Position numbers and translations under genes: made by a program
Notes under the pieces: model-generated
Seen by the model: only the letters and a program-made list of their open reading frames with translations
Databases searched by the model: none
What the model was told of the DNA's origin: nothing
Part shown: positions 34,590-47,639 of the stretch, piece by piece
How the letters are laid out: the number at the start of each line of letters is the position of its first letter
Numbering within the stretch: position 1 is the stretch's first letter
From: Oryzias latipes
Lineage: Eukaryota; Chordata; Actinopteri; Beloniformes; Adrianichthyidae
Direction: 5' to 3'
Length of the DNA stretch: 64,000 nt
Assembly (NCBI RefSeq): GCF_002234675.1
Contig: NC_019879.2
Span: 24,733,855-24,797,854 of the forward strand

Positions 34590-36578
34590 GGCGGCTGCCG
34601 GAGGACGGATGCAGAGGTAGGTGAAAGCTGAGCCTCACCAGCCTCTCTGGTGGAGCGGATGTGTGATGTGAAGCTGCTAACGGGGTTTGATGGAGGATTT
34701 TAGTCTGGTGTTTTATTTGTCTGTTTGTTTCTCAGTCGTACATCATGGGGGTGTCCTGATCAGGTTTTTTTTTGGCCCCCGTCTGATTCAGTGTCATTAG
34801 AATTTTAGAATCTACCAATACAGAGTTCAGATCCGATTAAAAGATGAACAAATGTAATAAACAGATCCAGAACAGATTCAGCTTCTTTCATTATTTAACA
34901 CCTAAGCAGATCACTTTTGTGAAGCAGCATAAACAATCAAGCAAAAACAGAACAACTATTTTAAATAACTAGTAAAATTAGGTGCTGATTAGTCATGTAA
35001 GAAAGTTTAGTTGGTGATTTTTTTTCCTTATTTCTTGACCATTTTTAATCTGACGTGATTCATATCCATTAAAAACTAAAACTGACTTTTTCCCAAAATC
35101 GTTGGATTGTTATGAGTAGTTATTTTTTCACTTTGTAGACTTCTCCTTTGGCAGCCATCTTTGCATTTAATTTTAACACACAAAAAACAATATTTATTTT
35201 TCAAAGGCTGTTGTTATTTGTATGTGTTTACGTGCAGCCAGAACCAAAAGTGATGTAAATGTATGTTTGCCACAGGAACGCATGGCTGCATCGGCTGCAT
35301 CGGCTGCACATGTTTAAGTGCGTCTAACGCTGTATGTCGTTTAAAATTCAACTTAAAGTCCCATTATCTGTTATGCGCCCAGGTGTGTGAAATGTCTTCT
35401 CCACATGTGATCCGTCCCCTGGAGGGGCGGTGAGTAGCAGAAACAGCCGCACTCGGGAACCATTTGGTGGTTTAACCCTAACCGTGACCCGTAACCCTAA
35501 CCCGTCCTCTGGGTCCGTGCAGACAACACTTTCTTATTTAAATGTCTTTGAATCTCACTGTTTAATGCTACGGTCACAAATACAGCTGCCGCCGTGTGAT
35601 GGGGAGGCGTCCGCACGATCTTCAAGTTCTGATGCCACTGCATGATTTTTTTTTTTTGCAAATCGTTGACGTAGTCATGAATGTAGGAGGCGACCGACAG
35701 TCGGGCTGGAATGGCACCATTAGGAATGTTGGCGGCCACAGGGTGGTGGCAGCCGGATTGCCGGCCGGCAGCAGGTCTCGTTGGATGATGTGTGAACGTC
35801 TCCTGATAGCAGCCGCTACTGGCTGCCAGCCGCCCGGTAGCCTGGAGGGGGGATTAAAAAAAAAAGCGGGTCATTCTGCACCACTGGTCATTCCCAACTC
35901 TGATTTTGAGCATGCCTTATGATTTACAGTCTATAAATCTCCCCTCATGTAGGAGTAGTGCTGCAACTCTACGATTTCTAACAATCGGACCGTGGCAGTG
36001 AGATTGCAGCATGGTGGCATTCTGATGGGGGCTGGAGGGGGGCGTTTTAATGGGGCCTTGGAGACCCTCCTATCAGTCTATTATGACGCTGCTGCATTCC
36101 TGCCACCCGCCTGCCGCTGGACTGCCACCGCTCAACCTCAAATGTGCCCGGGCGACCACTGACCGATGTCAAAAAGTCGTCTGGTCGCCGTAAAGTTTGA
36201 ACGTTTTCTGAAAACCTCCGCAGCGTGGAGTGGAACACGCGCCTGCCGCCACACGGCCACCCGCCAAATTTACTGAAAAACGTGCATTTAGGTCACTGCG
36301 CTGTGGCATTTGGGGAAATGCGACCTATAGTCTGCTTTAAGTCAAACCAATAAAGATACTTGCTGTCAGTTTTAAACATTTTTCTAAAAAGTTCTTGAAG
36401 TCTTTAGAATAAGAATAAAACACATATTTGATGCCTGGTTGGGATGCAGCATCTGATTTTGGTGGAGTCTGCAACGACACGATCGGGCCTCAATCTCTGA
36501 CCACGTTATCGGTTCGGGACATCCCCAGTCTTTGACCGGTTCGACTTTTTTGCGTTAACGGCCCTATTTGTCTCCCAG
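34590..36578 (+). other. 3' UTR start and probable 3' UTR intron of the BTB gene
   Basis: After the TGA at 34587-34589 a donor-like AGAG|GTAGGT lies at 34616/34617. A good acceptor (TTTGTCTCCCAG) ends at 36578. An AATAAA at 34856-34861 could instead end an unspliced transcript. The stretch also holds short telomere-like TAACCC runs (35473-35505) and GC-rich sequence at 35700-36300 with no recognised gene. Confidence 0.45.
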
Positions 36579-37565
36579 GATGAAGGCCGCTGGCGTCTCG
36601 CCGCCAGAGAAAAGCCTGAAGGACCAGGACGGATCTGCAGCTTCTCCGAATCCTCCCACGCGAAGCACAGCGGTCTGTGGGGAGGCGGCTCTCCTCTCCG
36701 TCCCGATAAATGAAACGTCTGGGGTTTCATTTGATTTTCTAAGTTAAATACCGAACCAAAATTGCTGTCCCTGTTTGCTTTTCAATAAATAACAACAGGT
36801 GAAACTTGAACATTTACACTCAGGGGCGGGGAATGCGACGCCACAGCATAGAAAGATTTTAACGTCACACTTGTGTACAAAATAAAGTGTAAAGCGATTG
36901 TTACAGCTGTCCCCGCTATCCATGGTTACCTTTATTTTTCTATGTATAGACGATTGTCGAGTGCACTTATTGTAGCTTGGTGTAAACCTAAGAGGCGGTG
37001 ATGAAACTGAAGGTTTTGGGGAGGGGGTCGGACGGTGAAATACTTGAAGTGATGCAAGCGCTGGAGCCTTTCCTCTGAGTGTCTCAGTCAGTCTTTGTCC
37101 TTCGGTGTGTTAACCTCTAAGCAACTCGTCCTTTTGTATTGGTCTTACTACTCTCAGCCAGTCCAGGAGTCGGGGTTTAAACGTCACGGGGAGGGGGGCA
37201 GGATGGCGACACCACTGCATGCACATTTTACAGATCATTTCTAGGCCACTGATTTTCTAAGGCTGGCTGTTTTAAAAAGGGAAACGTTTGGTTTTAATGT
37301 GAATTTCTTAAAGTTATTGACTGCAGATGTTTTCCTTAACACCTTTGCTCTACTTAAAAAGTTCTACTGAGTAAATGCAATGTGCACATACAGAGATGTT
37401 TATGTATCATGAATTGATTTTAGAAATAAATGAGCTGTCTCTTGCTATCTGTTGAAAAGAAATAAATACATTTTGCCTTTTATGTTTGGGTATTTTTCAT
37501 TACAGTTCACCAATTATAGGAAATGTTTACTGCATATAAATAAAGTTTAATTCTAACAGTCTTGC
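36579..37565 (+). other. Probable 3' UTR exon of the BTB gene with several poly(A) signals
   Basis: Begins directly after the acceptor TCTCCCAG. AATAAA hexamers occur near 36784, at 36881-36886, and near 37424, 37461 and 37541. The frame open from 36580 (55 codons) has no family match. The pattern suits a UTR with staged poly(A) sites. Transcript support is lacking. Confidence 0.45.
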
Positions 37566-39537
37566 AACTAAATTCTTGTTTTAAAAAAAACCTTTTTACT
37601 ATGAAAATTAGTGGATGAATTAATTATTTTTAAAGCATTCATAAGTTATATTAGGTCCAAGTGATTCAGAGAGGGCAGCCTTAATGCTAGTTTCTATGTT
37701 TATCCCATGGAGGGAAATATAAAAAAATAACAGAAAAGTTTCTTCTCAAAGATAGAAAAAAAAAAAGTCAACATCCATCATAGACTTTTTAAAAGAAAGC
37801 TATGGTTTGTGTCAGTACAGTTGATTTTCCTTTTATAAGAGAGGTTTTTAAAAGTTGCTGTGAGGCAACATTTATTTAAGAAGCTTGTTTCATAGATGGA
37901 TGTCACAAAAAAGCCCAAAAAATAACGTTTTTTACTTAATGCATATTAAAAAATGATCAAAAAGAAAAATTTGTTACCGGTAAAGATTTTGCAAAAGGTT
38001 TTGTTAAGCCACAATGTCACACTTCCCCCTTTAGAAACACAAAAATACTTTTTGATATTCAAAAAGTTCCGTTAAAAAAAAGAAGTTAAAAGTTAGTTAA
38101 GATACTTTTTGATATTCTTTTTTCTACTGTTTTGTCCCTTTTTGGGGTCACAGGGCTGCTGGAGCCTATCCTGTCCCCTTGTGGGCGAAGGCAGGGGACA
38201 TCCTGGACCGTTCGCCAGTCTGTCGCAGGGTCACAATCACACCTAGGGACAGTTTAGAGTTGCCAATTAATCTGAAGCATGTTTTGGGACGGTGGGAGGA
38301 AGCCGGAGAGAACCCACGCATGCACGGGGAGAACACGCAAACTCCACACAGAAATAAACTTTGTTTCATAAAAAAAAAATAAACACAAAGAGAAAATAGC
38401 CTTAAAAATCTGAAATAGGTTTTACCTTTAGACAGAGGTTTACACAACTTCCTTTCAAAATAAAAGACAAGGTGTCACGTAGGAACTTGTCAATGTAGAA
38501 AACATAGTGAAACACTCAGGTGATGGGTAGTGTGATGCCAGCAGTAATTAAAAAACATTTACATTCATCTCAGCCAAAAAAACGTCAATTTAACTAACAA
38601 TTAGCATTATGGGTAGCCAGGAGTCTAGCATAGTGATACATGTTTCATTCTTCAACTGTTTGTGAATGAGTGGAATCAAGTTTGAGTTAGTTTACTTTAA
38701 TTTTGACATTACAAACACTTTTTAAAATTCACAACTTTTTATCGTTTATTCAACCAAAGAGCCACACGTGACTCCAGAGCTGCAGATTGCAGACTACGTT
38801 TATTTATTTTTTTATACTTGTGTCAGTGATTTTAATAAGAATAAGAAGCAAAAAATGTAAAATTTTGATTAATCTGCAGGTGTTGAGCATCTGTTGAAAA
38901 CTTTGGATCCCTCCTATGTTTAGAAGATTCGGACAGAAAAATTTCTTTATTCTGCAAAGATGTGATGGAGGCGGGGCTTTTAGGGACAATCCTTCTGGAG
39001 GCGAAGCCCATGACAAAACAGTAGAATGTTTTGTATGGCTTCCCTTTCCACTTCCATTCTGTATTCTCCAAATCATTTGGGATACTGTTGAATTTGTTGT
39101 CTTCTCCTTTCAGCTCTCAGGCTGCAGTCCAGGAGGAAGCTGCAGCTTTTCAGCAGCTCCCTGATCCTCAAACTGCTCTGCATTTGGAAAAGAGAGAGAC
39201 GTTTTCAGCAGATGTCTCACGGTAATGAGTGCGCTCATTAGGAAAGGCAAACAAAGGAAGTCGGGGCGGCTTTAATCATTCCAGAGGTACAGTCTGGAAA
39301 ATGCTCCAAATGTTTACATCCATATAGAATGGGCTCTCAAGTTGGAAATCTGATAGATGAGTTAAAATGGAAAAGCTTTTCAGAAAAACAGAAAAAGAGC
39401 AACCAAGCATCACTGAGTTTCATTAACAGACCGATGAAAGGATTCCTGTTGTGTTTCCATGAATGAAATATGACAAACAGAAGTAGCTAAGTGAAACCTT
39501 TTGTGCATTTAGGCACAGTTCATTTAGAATAGTTGCC
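37566..39537. other. Intergenic, AT-rich
   Basis: No gene is seen. Holds a family E copy at 38126-38352. The rest is low-GC unique-looking sequence. Confidence 0.6.
38126..38352 (+). repeat. Family E interspersed repeat
   Basis: Same order of landmarks as the copy at 28030: GGGGTCACAGGGCTGCTGGA, GCCTATCCTGTCCCCTTGTG, ACAGTTTAGAGTTGCCAATT and GAGAACACGCAAACTCCACA. Confidence 0.8.
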
Positions 39538-39767
39538 ATTCAGAAGCATAGAATATTTTTTTTGTTTCATTAAATAGCTAGAAAATATGTTGAGACAAAA
39601 ACATTATTGTAATAAGAACTTTATTTTTTTAGTTTGAACAGATTTTTTGGAGATTCAGAAGCATAGAATATTTTTTTTGTTTCATTAAATAGCTAGAAAA
39701 TATGTTGAGACAAAAACATTATTGTAATAAGAACTTTATTTTTTTAGTTTGAACAGATTTTTTGGAG
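39538..39767. repeat. Exact 115-bp tandem duplication (two copies)
   Basis: Units 39538-39652 and 39653-39767 both start ATTCAGAAGCATAGAATA and end GATTTTTTGGAG. They appear identical throughout, including an 8-T run. Confidence 0.95.
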
Positions 39768-39842
39768 GACTTTCACTATATTCAGGACATCTTAAATAAA
39801 CAGAGGACTGACTATCATTTGAGATGAGACTACCTTTTTTAA

Positions 39843-40046
39843 TCCTTATGGGGTCCAGATGACCCGATCCTTACATTGACGTGTTCTCCCTACCATGACA
39901 AAGGTGGATAAAGGTGGAAAGATTTCATGTAATCCATGGACACCAGTGAAAATCACAAATCATTGAAGAAAAAAGGTTCAGTGCACTGTCTAGTGGGTCT
40001 AGATGACCCCACTCCCAATGTTAGAGTGCCTAGGATAGCACAAGGG
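39843..40046. mobile_element. TTAA-flanked piggyBac-like MITE, copy 2
   Basis: TTAA at 39839-39842 and at 40047-40050. The right end CTAGGATAGCACAAGGG is intact; the left end is eroded (TCCTTATGGGGTCCAG). The interior is nearly the same as copies 1 and 3. Confidence 0.8.
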
Positions 40047-40239
40047 TTAACCAAGGTTTTTAGTGCTTTTCATGACTCGTTTTGGAAACTATTTACAACG
40101 TCTAGAAAAAGCAAGCATAGGCTTGGCAAAAAAGAAAAGAAATCTTGTAAATCAGTGTACTAAAAAGTTTTTTTGATGCTGACAGAAAAAAATGTCCCAA
40201 CATTTTCTTGGAAAGAACATTTTTTGGTTAAAAAATCAG

Positions 40240-41240
40240 AATACTGTCAGGGCTCCGCGAGGGTTCATAGCTGACTTCAAGATCAGATAAATAAGAAGGC
40301 GCAAGACCATCAACACATTTAAAAACTGCTAAAAGTATCTTAAAGTCAGTCCTGAAGCTTTAGTCCATTGAAGTTTATTTCTACTGAAAAGCAAAGTTTT
40401 TTGTTGTTGTATTGCCATCATAATTGGAAAATTTGCCCTCTGCTTTTCACCCACAACCAGTGTATAGTTAAGCATTTCTGTTGGTTGTTCATCCTTAAAA
40501 GCATATTTTAAGAATCGTTTAATGATTTATTAACATTGAGACATCCTGTGATTCCAACTGTTGTTGCTCATCCCCGTACTAAGCAGGGAGAAGCGATCAA
40601 ACTTGATGTAAGCATTCATATACTTTGTTTTCTCACACTTTTAAAGAAAAGAGACAAAGTCTTTCTTTTTCAGAAAAATGATGCAATAAACAACAAAAAA
40701 ATGACTTTGCGTTTTATGGTTCTGGATAACTTTTAATGTTACTGATCATAAAATCCAAATCAGTCGCCTGGAAATGCTGATTACCCCACAAGGGTAACCT
40801 GGAGAAATCGCATTCAAGACACATCAAAATATGTTGCGGCGTTCCACAAGGCAGCTGCCTAAACCCCCTATTATTCCTGCCTTACAGATAAATGCTGCTG
40901 AATGAATACACCTTGATAGAGCAGAAAGGAGGTGTTGTGGCAGCAAAACAAGCTGATGAGCAAAAACTTTACATAAAAAACCAAAAACCTCTTCAGTCTA
41001 GAAGAAACACATAAAGTTTTCCATTTTAAAGGCTCTGAAAAGGACTCCTGAAAACATTAGTGTACTTTTTACTGCCCTGTCAAAACAACAGACATCAAAT
41101 GATGCCAGAACACAAATTGGCTTTGAGATAAATGTAACATTTCTTGTTGCATACATTGCTGTCAGATTTACCTTACACAATAATTATCTGCTGCTGGTCT
41201 ATCAAAGGCTCCAGCTCTGACTAAAAGGACAGAAGGGTCA
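40240..41240 (+). mobile_element. Decayed L2/Rex1-like LINE fragment
   Basis: At about 40832-40885 one frame reads CCGVPQGSCLNPLLFLPY, the reverse transcriptase block GVPQGS..PLLF of L2/CR1/Rex1-type LINEs. The upstream piece at 40255-40350 resembles the L2-like 5' sequence seen at 47950-48100. Many stops; not functional. Confidence 0.65.
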
Positions 41241-41367
41241 CTTTTCCTTCTATCATGTAAGTGATGAAACTCCGAACCTTGAGATAAATGGCCAGATTGT
41301 TAAATATTTAAACAGATTAACCCTAACCCAAATGAACACAAATCATGATTATTTTTGCATTTGTTGC

Positions 41368-41450
41368 ATCCATCCATCCATTAACCCTATCTATCCCTTT
41401 GAGGGTTATGGAGCCACCTGCACAGATCAACAGTCTGTTACAAGGCTTGT
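41368..41450 (+). repeat. Family E fragment with CCAT head
   Basis: Starts CATCCATCCATCCATTAACC and continues CCCTTTGAGGGTTATGGAGC, the diverged head of family E. Confidence 0.6.
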
Positions 41451-41559
41451 TGCATCAGATTTTGCACATTTCCCGATCATCTTTTTAGTTTAATAGCATT
41501 TGTAAACGTTTGTATTCGTTTCAATAATCGTTTCCATTTGGGTTTATTGTCACGTTTTT

Positions 41560-44500
41560 GTTCAAAATGACCGCTTTTTTTTTCTTTCTTTCTGCATTTC
41601 CATTTAATTTTTTTCTTTTTTCAGGCAGGCGTTTACTTACCTTTACCCAAAGTTGACACTAGATGGCAGCCTGCACCAGAAAAAGCACATTGCTGAAAAA
41701 TAACAATGAGCCTTCAATGCAAAATGGTTCCAGTATATTAACCTCCTGAAGACACTTTCAGTGCTCCTTATTATTTGTGTGGATCATCATCTCACATTTG
41801 TCGTTTGGTATTCAGTGCATCATGTGAATAATGTCAGGGCTGTTTGTGAAACGTCTTTAGAAACGTGGATATCAGAAGAGGTCGGGTTGCAGCTCAGCGT
41901 TTGCATGTTTATCTGTGCTTGTGCGTGATGGAGGAGACGCTTCGCTGCAGTTTGGATTCATTACCCGAAAGAGGGGCTGGAAAACGCGGGGCTGTAATTC
42001 CACCAGTGTCGGTGTCTGCTGGAGCTTATTATAGAGCGGGAGTGGAGTGCCTTCACGCTGCAGCTTTATCCGGGGGTGGAGAGATGGGGGGGGGGGGGGG
42101 GGGGCATGGGTGTACTTTTTCAGACTCGGGAGCAGCAAGCGGGGGCTGTCTTTGGGTTACCCGAGCGGTGGCTCCACACGCGGCCTTCTGCGAGTTTAGG
42201 GAGCCGTGGAGAGAGCACGCCCAGGAACAGCTGACAATTTATGCGAGAGGGGCCCCCACATTCTCAGAGAGACGGGGGGGGGGGGGGGGGAGGGGGTAAA
42301 GGCGAGACGGGGAGAAGAAAGGAAGAAGGGAGGGTGGATGAGGAGGGTGGGGGCAAAGAGGGAGGGAAAGGAGGCAGTCTTGTTTGTAGCTTGTCAGCAA
42401 TTGCCTGAGACAAGCTTCCCTCCATGTGTGAACGCTGCTTGGCAGGAATGCTCGGACCGTACCAAGTGGAGCCAGAGGTGGGGGTGGGAGGAGCTCGTCC
42501 ACACCGAGGAGGAGAAAGGCAGTGTGTGGCTGAAGTAATCCTTCACCTCTTTGAAGTTCCATCTCTGTGTGCGTGCGTGTGAAAAGAGGGGGGGTGGAGG
42601 GGGGGGCTGTGCTTGTATGAATATGCACTCCCTCCCCAGCAGTGACAAAAGAGAATAACCCCCCTTTTTTAATCTCAAACATGCTCAAAAAGAGCCTCCC
42701 CCCATCTTTTAAAGTGTATGATCTCATTTGTTTACCAACAATCTGTGTTCTGTCCGCCCCCCCCCCCCCCGCACCATCAAACGTGCATTTCTCTCCTGTT
42801 GCTTTTCCTCCAGCCGTTTAAACATTAAATCAATACCATGCGTAAAATGGCACAATTTACGCACGTTTGTTGCGCACAAGCAGGCGTTTTCTAACAATAA
42901 CAAAGACAAATAAATTAAAAAAGACCCCCCCCCCCAGAAGTTTGCTTTCTCCCCTCCCCTCCCTTCTCCTTTTCAAGGCTTCCTCCTTATCTTTCTCCTC
43001 TCTCACCCCACCTCCTCCCGACGGTCTCCTCCTGCTCAGCTGCTGGCAGTCAGAGGATTTTTACTTCCACTCTTATTGTTTGTTCATGGAGATGCGGGGA
43101 AGTTTGTCAGCAGCAGCAGCAGGAGGAGGAGGAACAGAAGGAGCAGGCCTCCTCTGCGTGCAGCGCCAGCCCTCCTCATCCCTCCAACCCCGTCGCTCCT
43201 AATCTGTTTTCAGAAAAAATAAATATGCGCGAATCGGAATGCAATTTTAAACGAATTAGGCCGTGAATAATTTCCAAGATGTCAAAATGTATTGTGGGTG
43301 AAGGCGTTTATGTAATTGGAGCGCTTGGTTCACTGGTTTAAAAAAAAAATCTTTATTAGGACAGAGCTGGTGCTCACACCCACGCAGACACCTGAGTGAT
43401 GTGGCTGTGCTGACCTCATTTACATGTCCTCCTAAGGAGGAAAAGAGGGACAAGTGGGAGAGAGGAGTTGTGCAATATATAGGGAGGAGAAGATGACAAG
43501 AAGAAGGGAGGAAATTAGGCTTTCAGGGAGGAGAAAAAAGATTGGGTGTAAAAAGGGATGAAAGAGAGGGAAAGTTGAAAGGTAAAAAGGGGGAGGAGAG
43601 ATGAAGATGGCTGAGGAAGGCAGGGAGAGAGGGAGGGAGGGAGGAAGGCTGGCAGAGGAGGGAGGAGGAGGGTTGATCTCTGGGGTTTGAAGCACATTAG
43701 TATTCATGGGGAAGAGGAGGCCACAGACAGCAGAGAAGCAGAGAGGGACCAGACTGAGAGCAGCACACAAACATAAATAGAGTACACGCATGTCCCAGTG
43801 TGAACATGCGCTCATGCCTGGTGTTGAACATGATCTCACGTGCGGCAGCGGGGTCCAACCAGCCCCGACCATGACACCCCAATCGCCAGTGTGCACCTTG
43901 TTACAGACAATTGTGCTTCAACTCCACGCGTTCATGTGGACGCAGGCCTCTCAAGCATCCTCCCTGGAGATGGTTTAGCGGTTGAGGCCTCCAAAACCAC
44001 CCTTGCCGGCTTCGGAAGCGCCTCTCCTGTGCAACCCCCCCTTTACTCTCGCCTGCTCCGTCAATAAAATCAGGAAGGTACCGGAGGGCGGCAGCTGACG
44101 TCTGCCAGCTTTGCTTTACGGTTTCAAACAACTGAGACCTCAACAGAGAGGAGCCGAAGGGGTGCAGGTGATTCATTTCAACGTGGGAGGGAAGGGCTGG
44201 GACGAGCTCTGAGGGAGGGGGTTGAGGCTGGAAGATGGGAAGAGTTCCTACGGAGCTGGAGGCCTCAAACACCTCTTATGGTGGCAGGAGAAGAGAGGGA
44301 AGAGTGGGAGAAGTGGTAACACTTGGGGTGTTCTATTCTTAGTTTCTCCTCTCCTCAGACTTTGGAGGCATGTGTGTGCGCCGACAAGCATGTGTGGGCG
44401 GGCAGGTGGTGTACAGCTGACAGTTGATTTGCTGTGACACCAGACACACTGGCTGCTTTGGACTCGCATGGCCTAGATTTCCTTGTCTCCTGCAAGCCCT

Positions 44501-47500
44501 TCTCGCAGATACTTAATGGCGCACACACTCATCTGTGTCGCCCCCTTTTCCCTTCTTTGCCCCCCTCAGACCTACATTTCATGTTCTGATTGGCAAGCAG
44601 GTGGTCTCTGCTGAATGTCTTTAAGGAGCGGTGAGGAAAAGCAGCAAGTCAGGGGACAAGAGGGAAAGGTGAGCGGGAGATGGGGGGGGGGCAAAAAAAC
44701 GAGGAAAAGTGATTAAGTGTAAGATCGACAGAAAGAGATGGAGTGAGAGGAGAGACGAGAGCGAGATCATGTAAACAGACTGGAGCACTGCATAGAGATG
44801 GAGGAGGCTGTTGCCATGGCGGCAGAGGCTGCATCCTTTTGTTAAAGATGTCACTCAGGGGGAATCAGGGCTAATGAGGAAGGACTTTGCGCCTGCGTGT
44901 GAGCCTCTGCACGAGTCACCGTGCATCTGAGCAACATCTCAAGTGGGATGAAGATTTCACTTGAGGAATTTTTTTGTTTTTTTCAAAATACAGAAGGAAA
45001 GATTGGAGGAATTTGAGCCGAAGAGGGAGATAAAAAATTGGAGGGGGGGGGCCAAGTTGGCAAAGGGAAAAGTCACGGGTGAGAAACATTCATCCATCAA
45101 TGAATGTGGAGACTGAACTCCATTGAGGACCTGCAGGAGAAGGACGTGTGTGGCTCTGAGCGGCGTGGGCGGCGTGTTCTTTCAGCTCTTCATCTTGCCG
45201 CAAATTAGCAAAGAATCAAAGGCAAACAGGTTTCATTTAATCCCACCCTTCCCTGTCTTCCCTTTCTGTCTCCCTCCTTCACTCTCTCAGCTCTCCATTC
45301 TCAGCAAACCTTGAACCTCCCACAGAGTGAATGCACACATCTGCCCGTGCTCTTCCTCTCTCCTCGCCGTTCCCCCTCTTCTGCCTCCTCTGAACAGACA
45401 CACAATATTTGTTTCGCCTTCAGCGCCACCATCAAAGAGAGCGAAGGTCTTGCTTGCATCCTACTCACTCCCCCCCCCCCCATGCCCCCCTTCTTCGACC
45501 CCCCCCCCCCCAGCCTTTATAGACAGGGATAAATAATTTGATCTGGAAGGTTTTTGAAATTCCACCACTCTAAGAGGCGTGACGTTAATCTTTTATTATC
45601 TCCTCTCTCATTCTTCCACTCCCTTTCTTTCCCATTCCTTTTCCTCCTTATCTCCTCACCAGACCCTCCCACCCGCCTCCCTCCGCACACCCCCCACCCC
45701 CAGGCCCGTCCTTGCACTATTCTAATGATTCATATTTCACATCCACTGCCTTTTCATTTAGCCTGTCTACGCCGCTTCAGGGACAGCTACTCACGATCTT
45801 AATTGACTGAGGAGATAGAGGTGGCAGGGGGAGAGCCACTATCCACCCCGCCACCCCCCATATATAAACCTACACATGCAATATGAGACGACCGTGCACA
45901 GGCGGGGAGGCAGATTTGTTTTGTTGGGTCAACGGAGTGACGTAGGAGGCAGAAACGATGAGGTGAAAGGGATGCAAAGATGAGAAGAAGTCAAGGGACC
46001 CACTCCCTTCCTTTCTTACACCCCCCCCCCAACCCATCTTTCTGTCTGTCTCTAGCTGTCTTTGATCTGAGCCTCTGTCCCGCGCTGCATATTAAGATAC
46101 CCGGGCCCCTGTTTGGTATTCTGAGGCGGGCACTGAGATGCCAGTCTCCATATCCTCCCCTCACTTCTCGGTGAAAGAGAGTAAAAAACCCCTCTGTCTC
46201 AAGATGCTTATCCCTCTAAATGGGTCTGAAATAGCTGGAGAACAGGGGTGGGGTGGGGGTGGGGGGTTGCTGGTGGTGGCATGGCGCAGGGGGAGAGGGG
46301 AAGTATCAGACACACCACAGGCGGGTGGCGGGAGAGAAAGAGGGGAAGAGAAGCAGAGTGATGGGGCTGATTTTAGCTGAGAGGATAATTAAACACTATT
46401 ATCACAATGGGCCAGTAATACAGCCGGCTTGTGCGCAGAGAAGCCAGCCCTCCCATGTTTGCTCCGCTAAAAGGAGGGAGGAAGGAGGGAGAGTGCAGAT
46501 TAATAGGCGGAGGAAGAGCAAAAGAAACAGCGACGAGGGGGTGAGGAGGAGACAGACGGCAAAACAGGCAAACAGAATTAGAAGGAGAGAATGAGTGGGA
46601 GAGTTTGTTGGAGGGTGAAGGCTTTGGGATTAGCATGACTCTCACTCCTTCTTCTGCCTCTCCCTCTTTCTATATGTATATGAATCTCTCTTTTTCTTCC
46701 TCTCCCTCTGCTTCCATAAGCCCTGGGGATGGCACAGCTTTAGTTAAACTGCTCTATTAAACGGCGCCTGCTGAGAAAATCAAATTATAACTTCCTTTAA
46801 TCAGCGAGTATCAGTGGCCCACACAGGAGCAGTCGACTCTGACAGCACACACACTCCCAAACACACAGAAGGAGGCTGTGACTGGAGACCTGAGGGAGGC
46901 CGATATGAACCTGTCTCCCGTCTGCTCTGGTTCCCATGGCAACAAGATAGAGTGAGGGGGAATAAGGGCTGTGGAATGTCTGCATCTATCGTTTCCTCTC
47001 GGTAAGCATTCATACACAATGATAGCAGGGTGGGAGAGGATATATGACCGGTGAGTCGGGGCGTTCATCTGTTTCCGTGGCATTTCAGAGCAGAAACACG
47101 CACACACAGCCGCTGCCGTATACGTCTGCCATAGGCTACCTTGTGTGACCTGAGCAATGCCAAACAGTGATTTGCTTCAGCACGAGTCGGTGCTGATTCT
47201 TCTTCGCACAAGCATTTCCTGCTACCCCCGCTGTCTTCTAGTTGCCAAAACACATTTATTTCCTCATTAGTTGAAAGAATAGAACAAATCTGTTTCTTCA
47301 AAATCAAAATAACACATTTTGGAGGAGTCTGTGACATGTTTTGGTCCAAATATATATTAGTTGAGGTAAAAAGCAGCTGGTTGTGGGAAGTAATAGCATC
47401 AGTACATTTATTTTACAGAGATATTGGCCCTTTAAGTCAACTTTTGACACAAACTTTGAAGTATCAGTGGATCCATCATGATGGGAAGATGGCCACCTGA

Positions 47501-47532
47501 GGCACAGTTTAGTTTTGGTTTGGAACTGCACA
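41560..47532. other. Intergenic region rich in purine/pyrimidine tracts and G or C runs
   Basis: No exon with family support. It holds a G19 run (42086-42104), a G-rich run near 42275-42290, several C runs, polypurine-biased DNA at 43432-43672 and pyrimidine-rich DNA at about 42940-43030 and 45235-45700. Open frames here are long only because of composition. Confidence 0.6.
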
Positions 47533-47616
47533 CCATCCATCCATCCATCCATCCATCCATCCATCCATCCATCCATCCATCCATCCATCCATCCATCCAT
47601 CCATCCATCCATCCAT
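47533..47616. repeat. (CCAT)21 microsatellite
   Basis: Uninterrupted CCAT units. Open frames through it (SIHP or DGWM repeats) are composition artefacts. Confidence 0.95.
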
Positions 47617-47639
47617 AGATCCATAGAATATCTTTATTT

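Noticed and set aside
36580..36747. 55-codon frame MKAAGVSPPEK... as a coding gene
   Set aside because: It follows a probable 3' UTR acceptor, has no match, and cannot be joined in frame to the zinc-finger exon.
41865..42727. Frames of 110-162 codons on both strands
   Set aside because: They pass through G or C homopolymers and purine-rich DNA with no domain or splice context.
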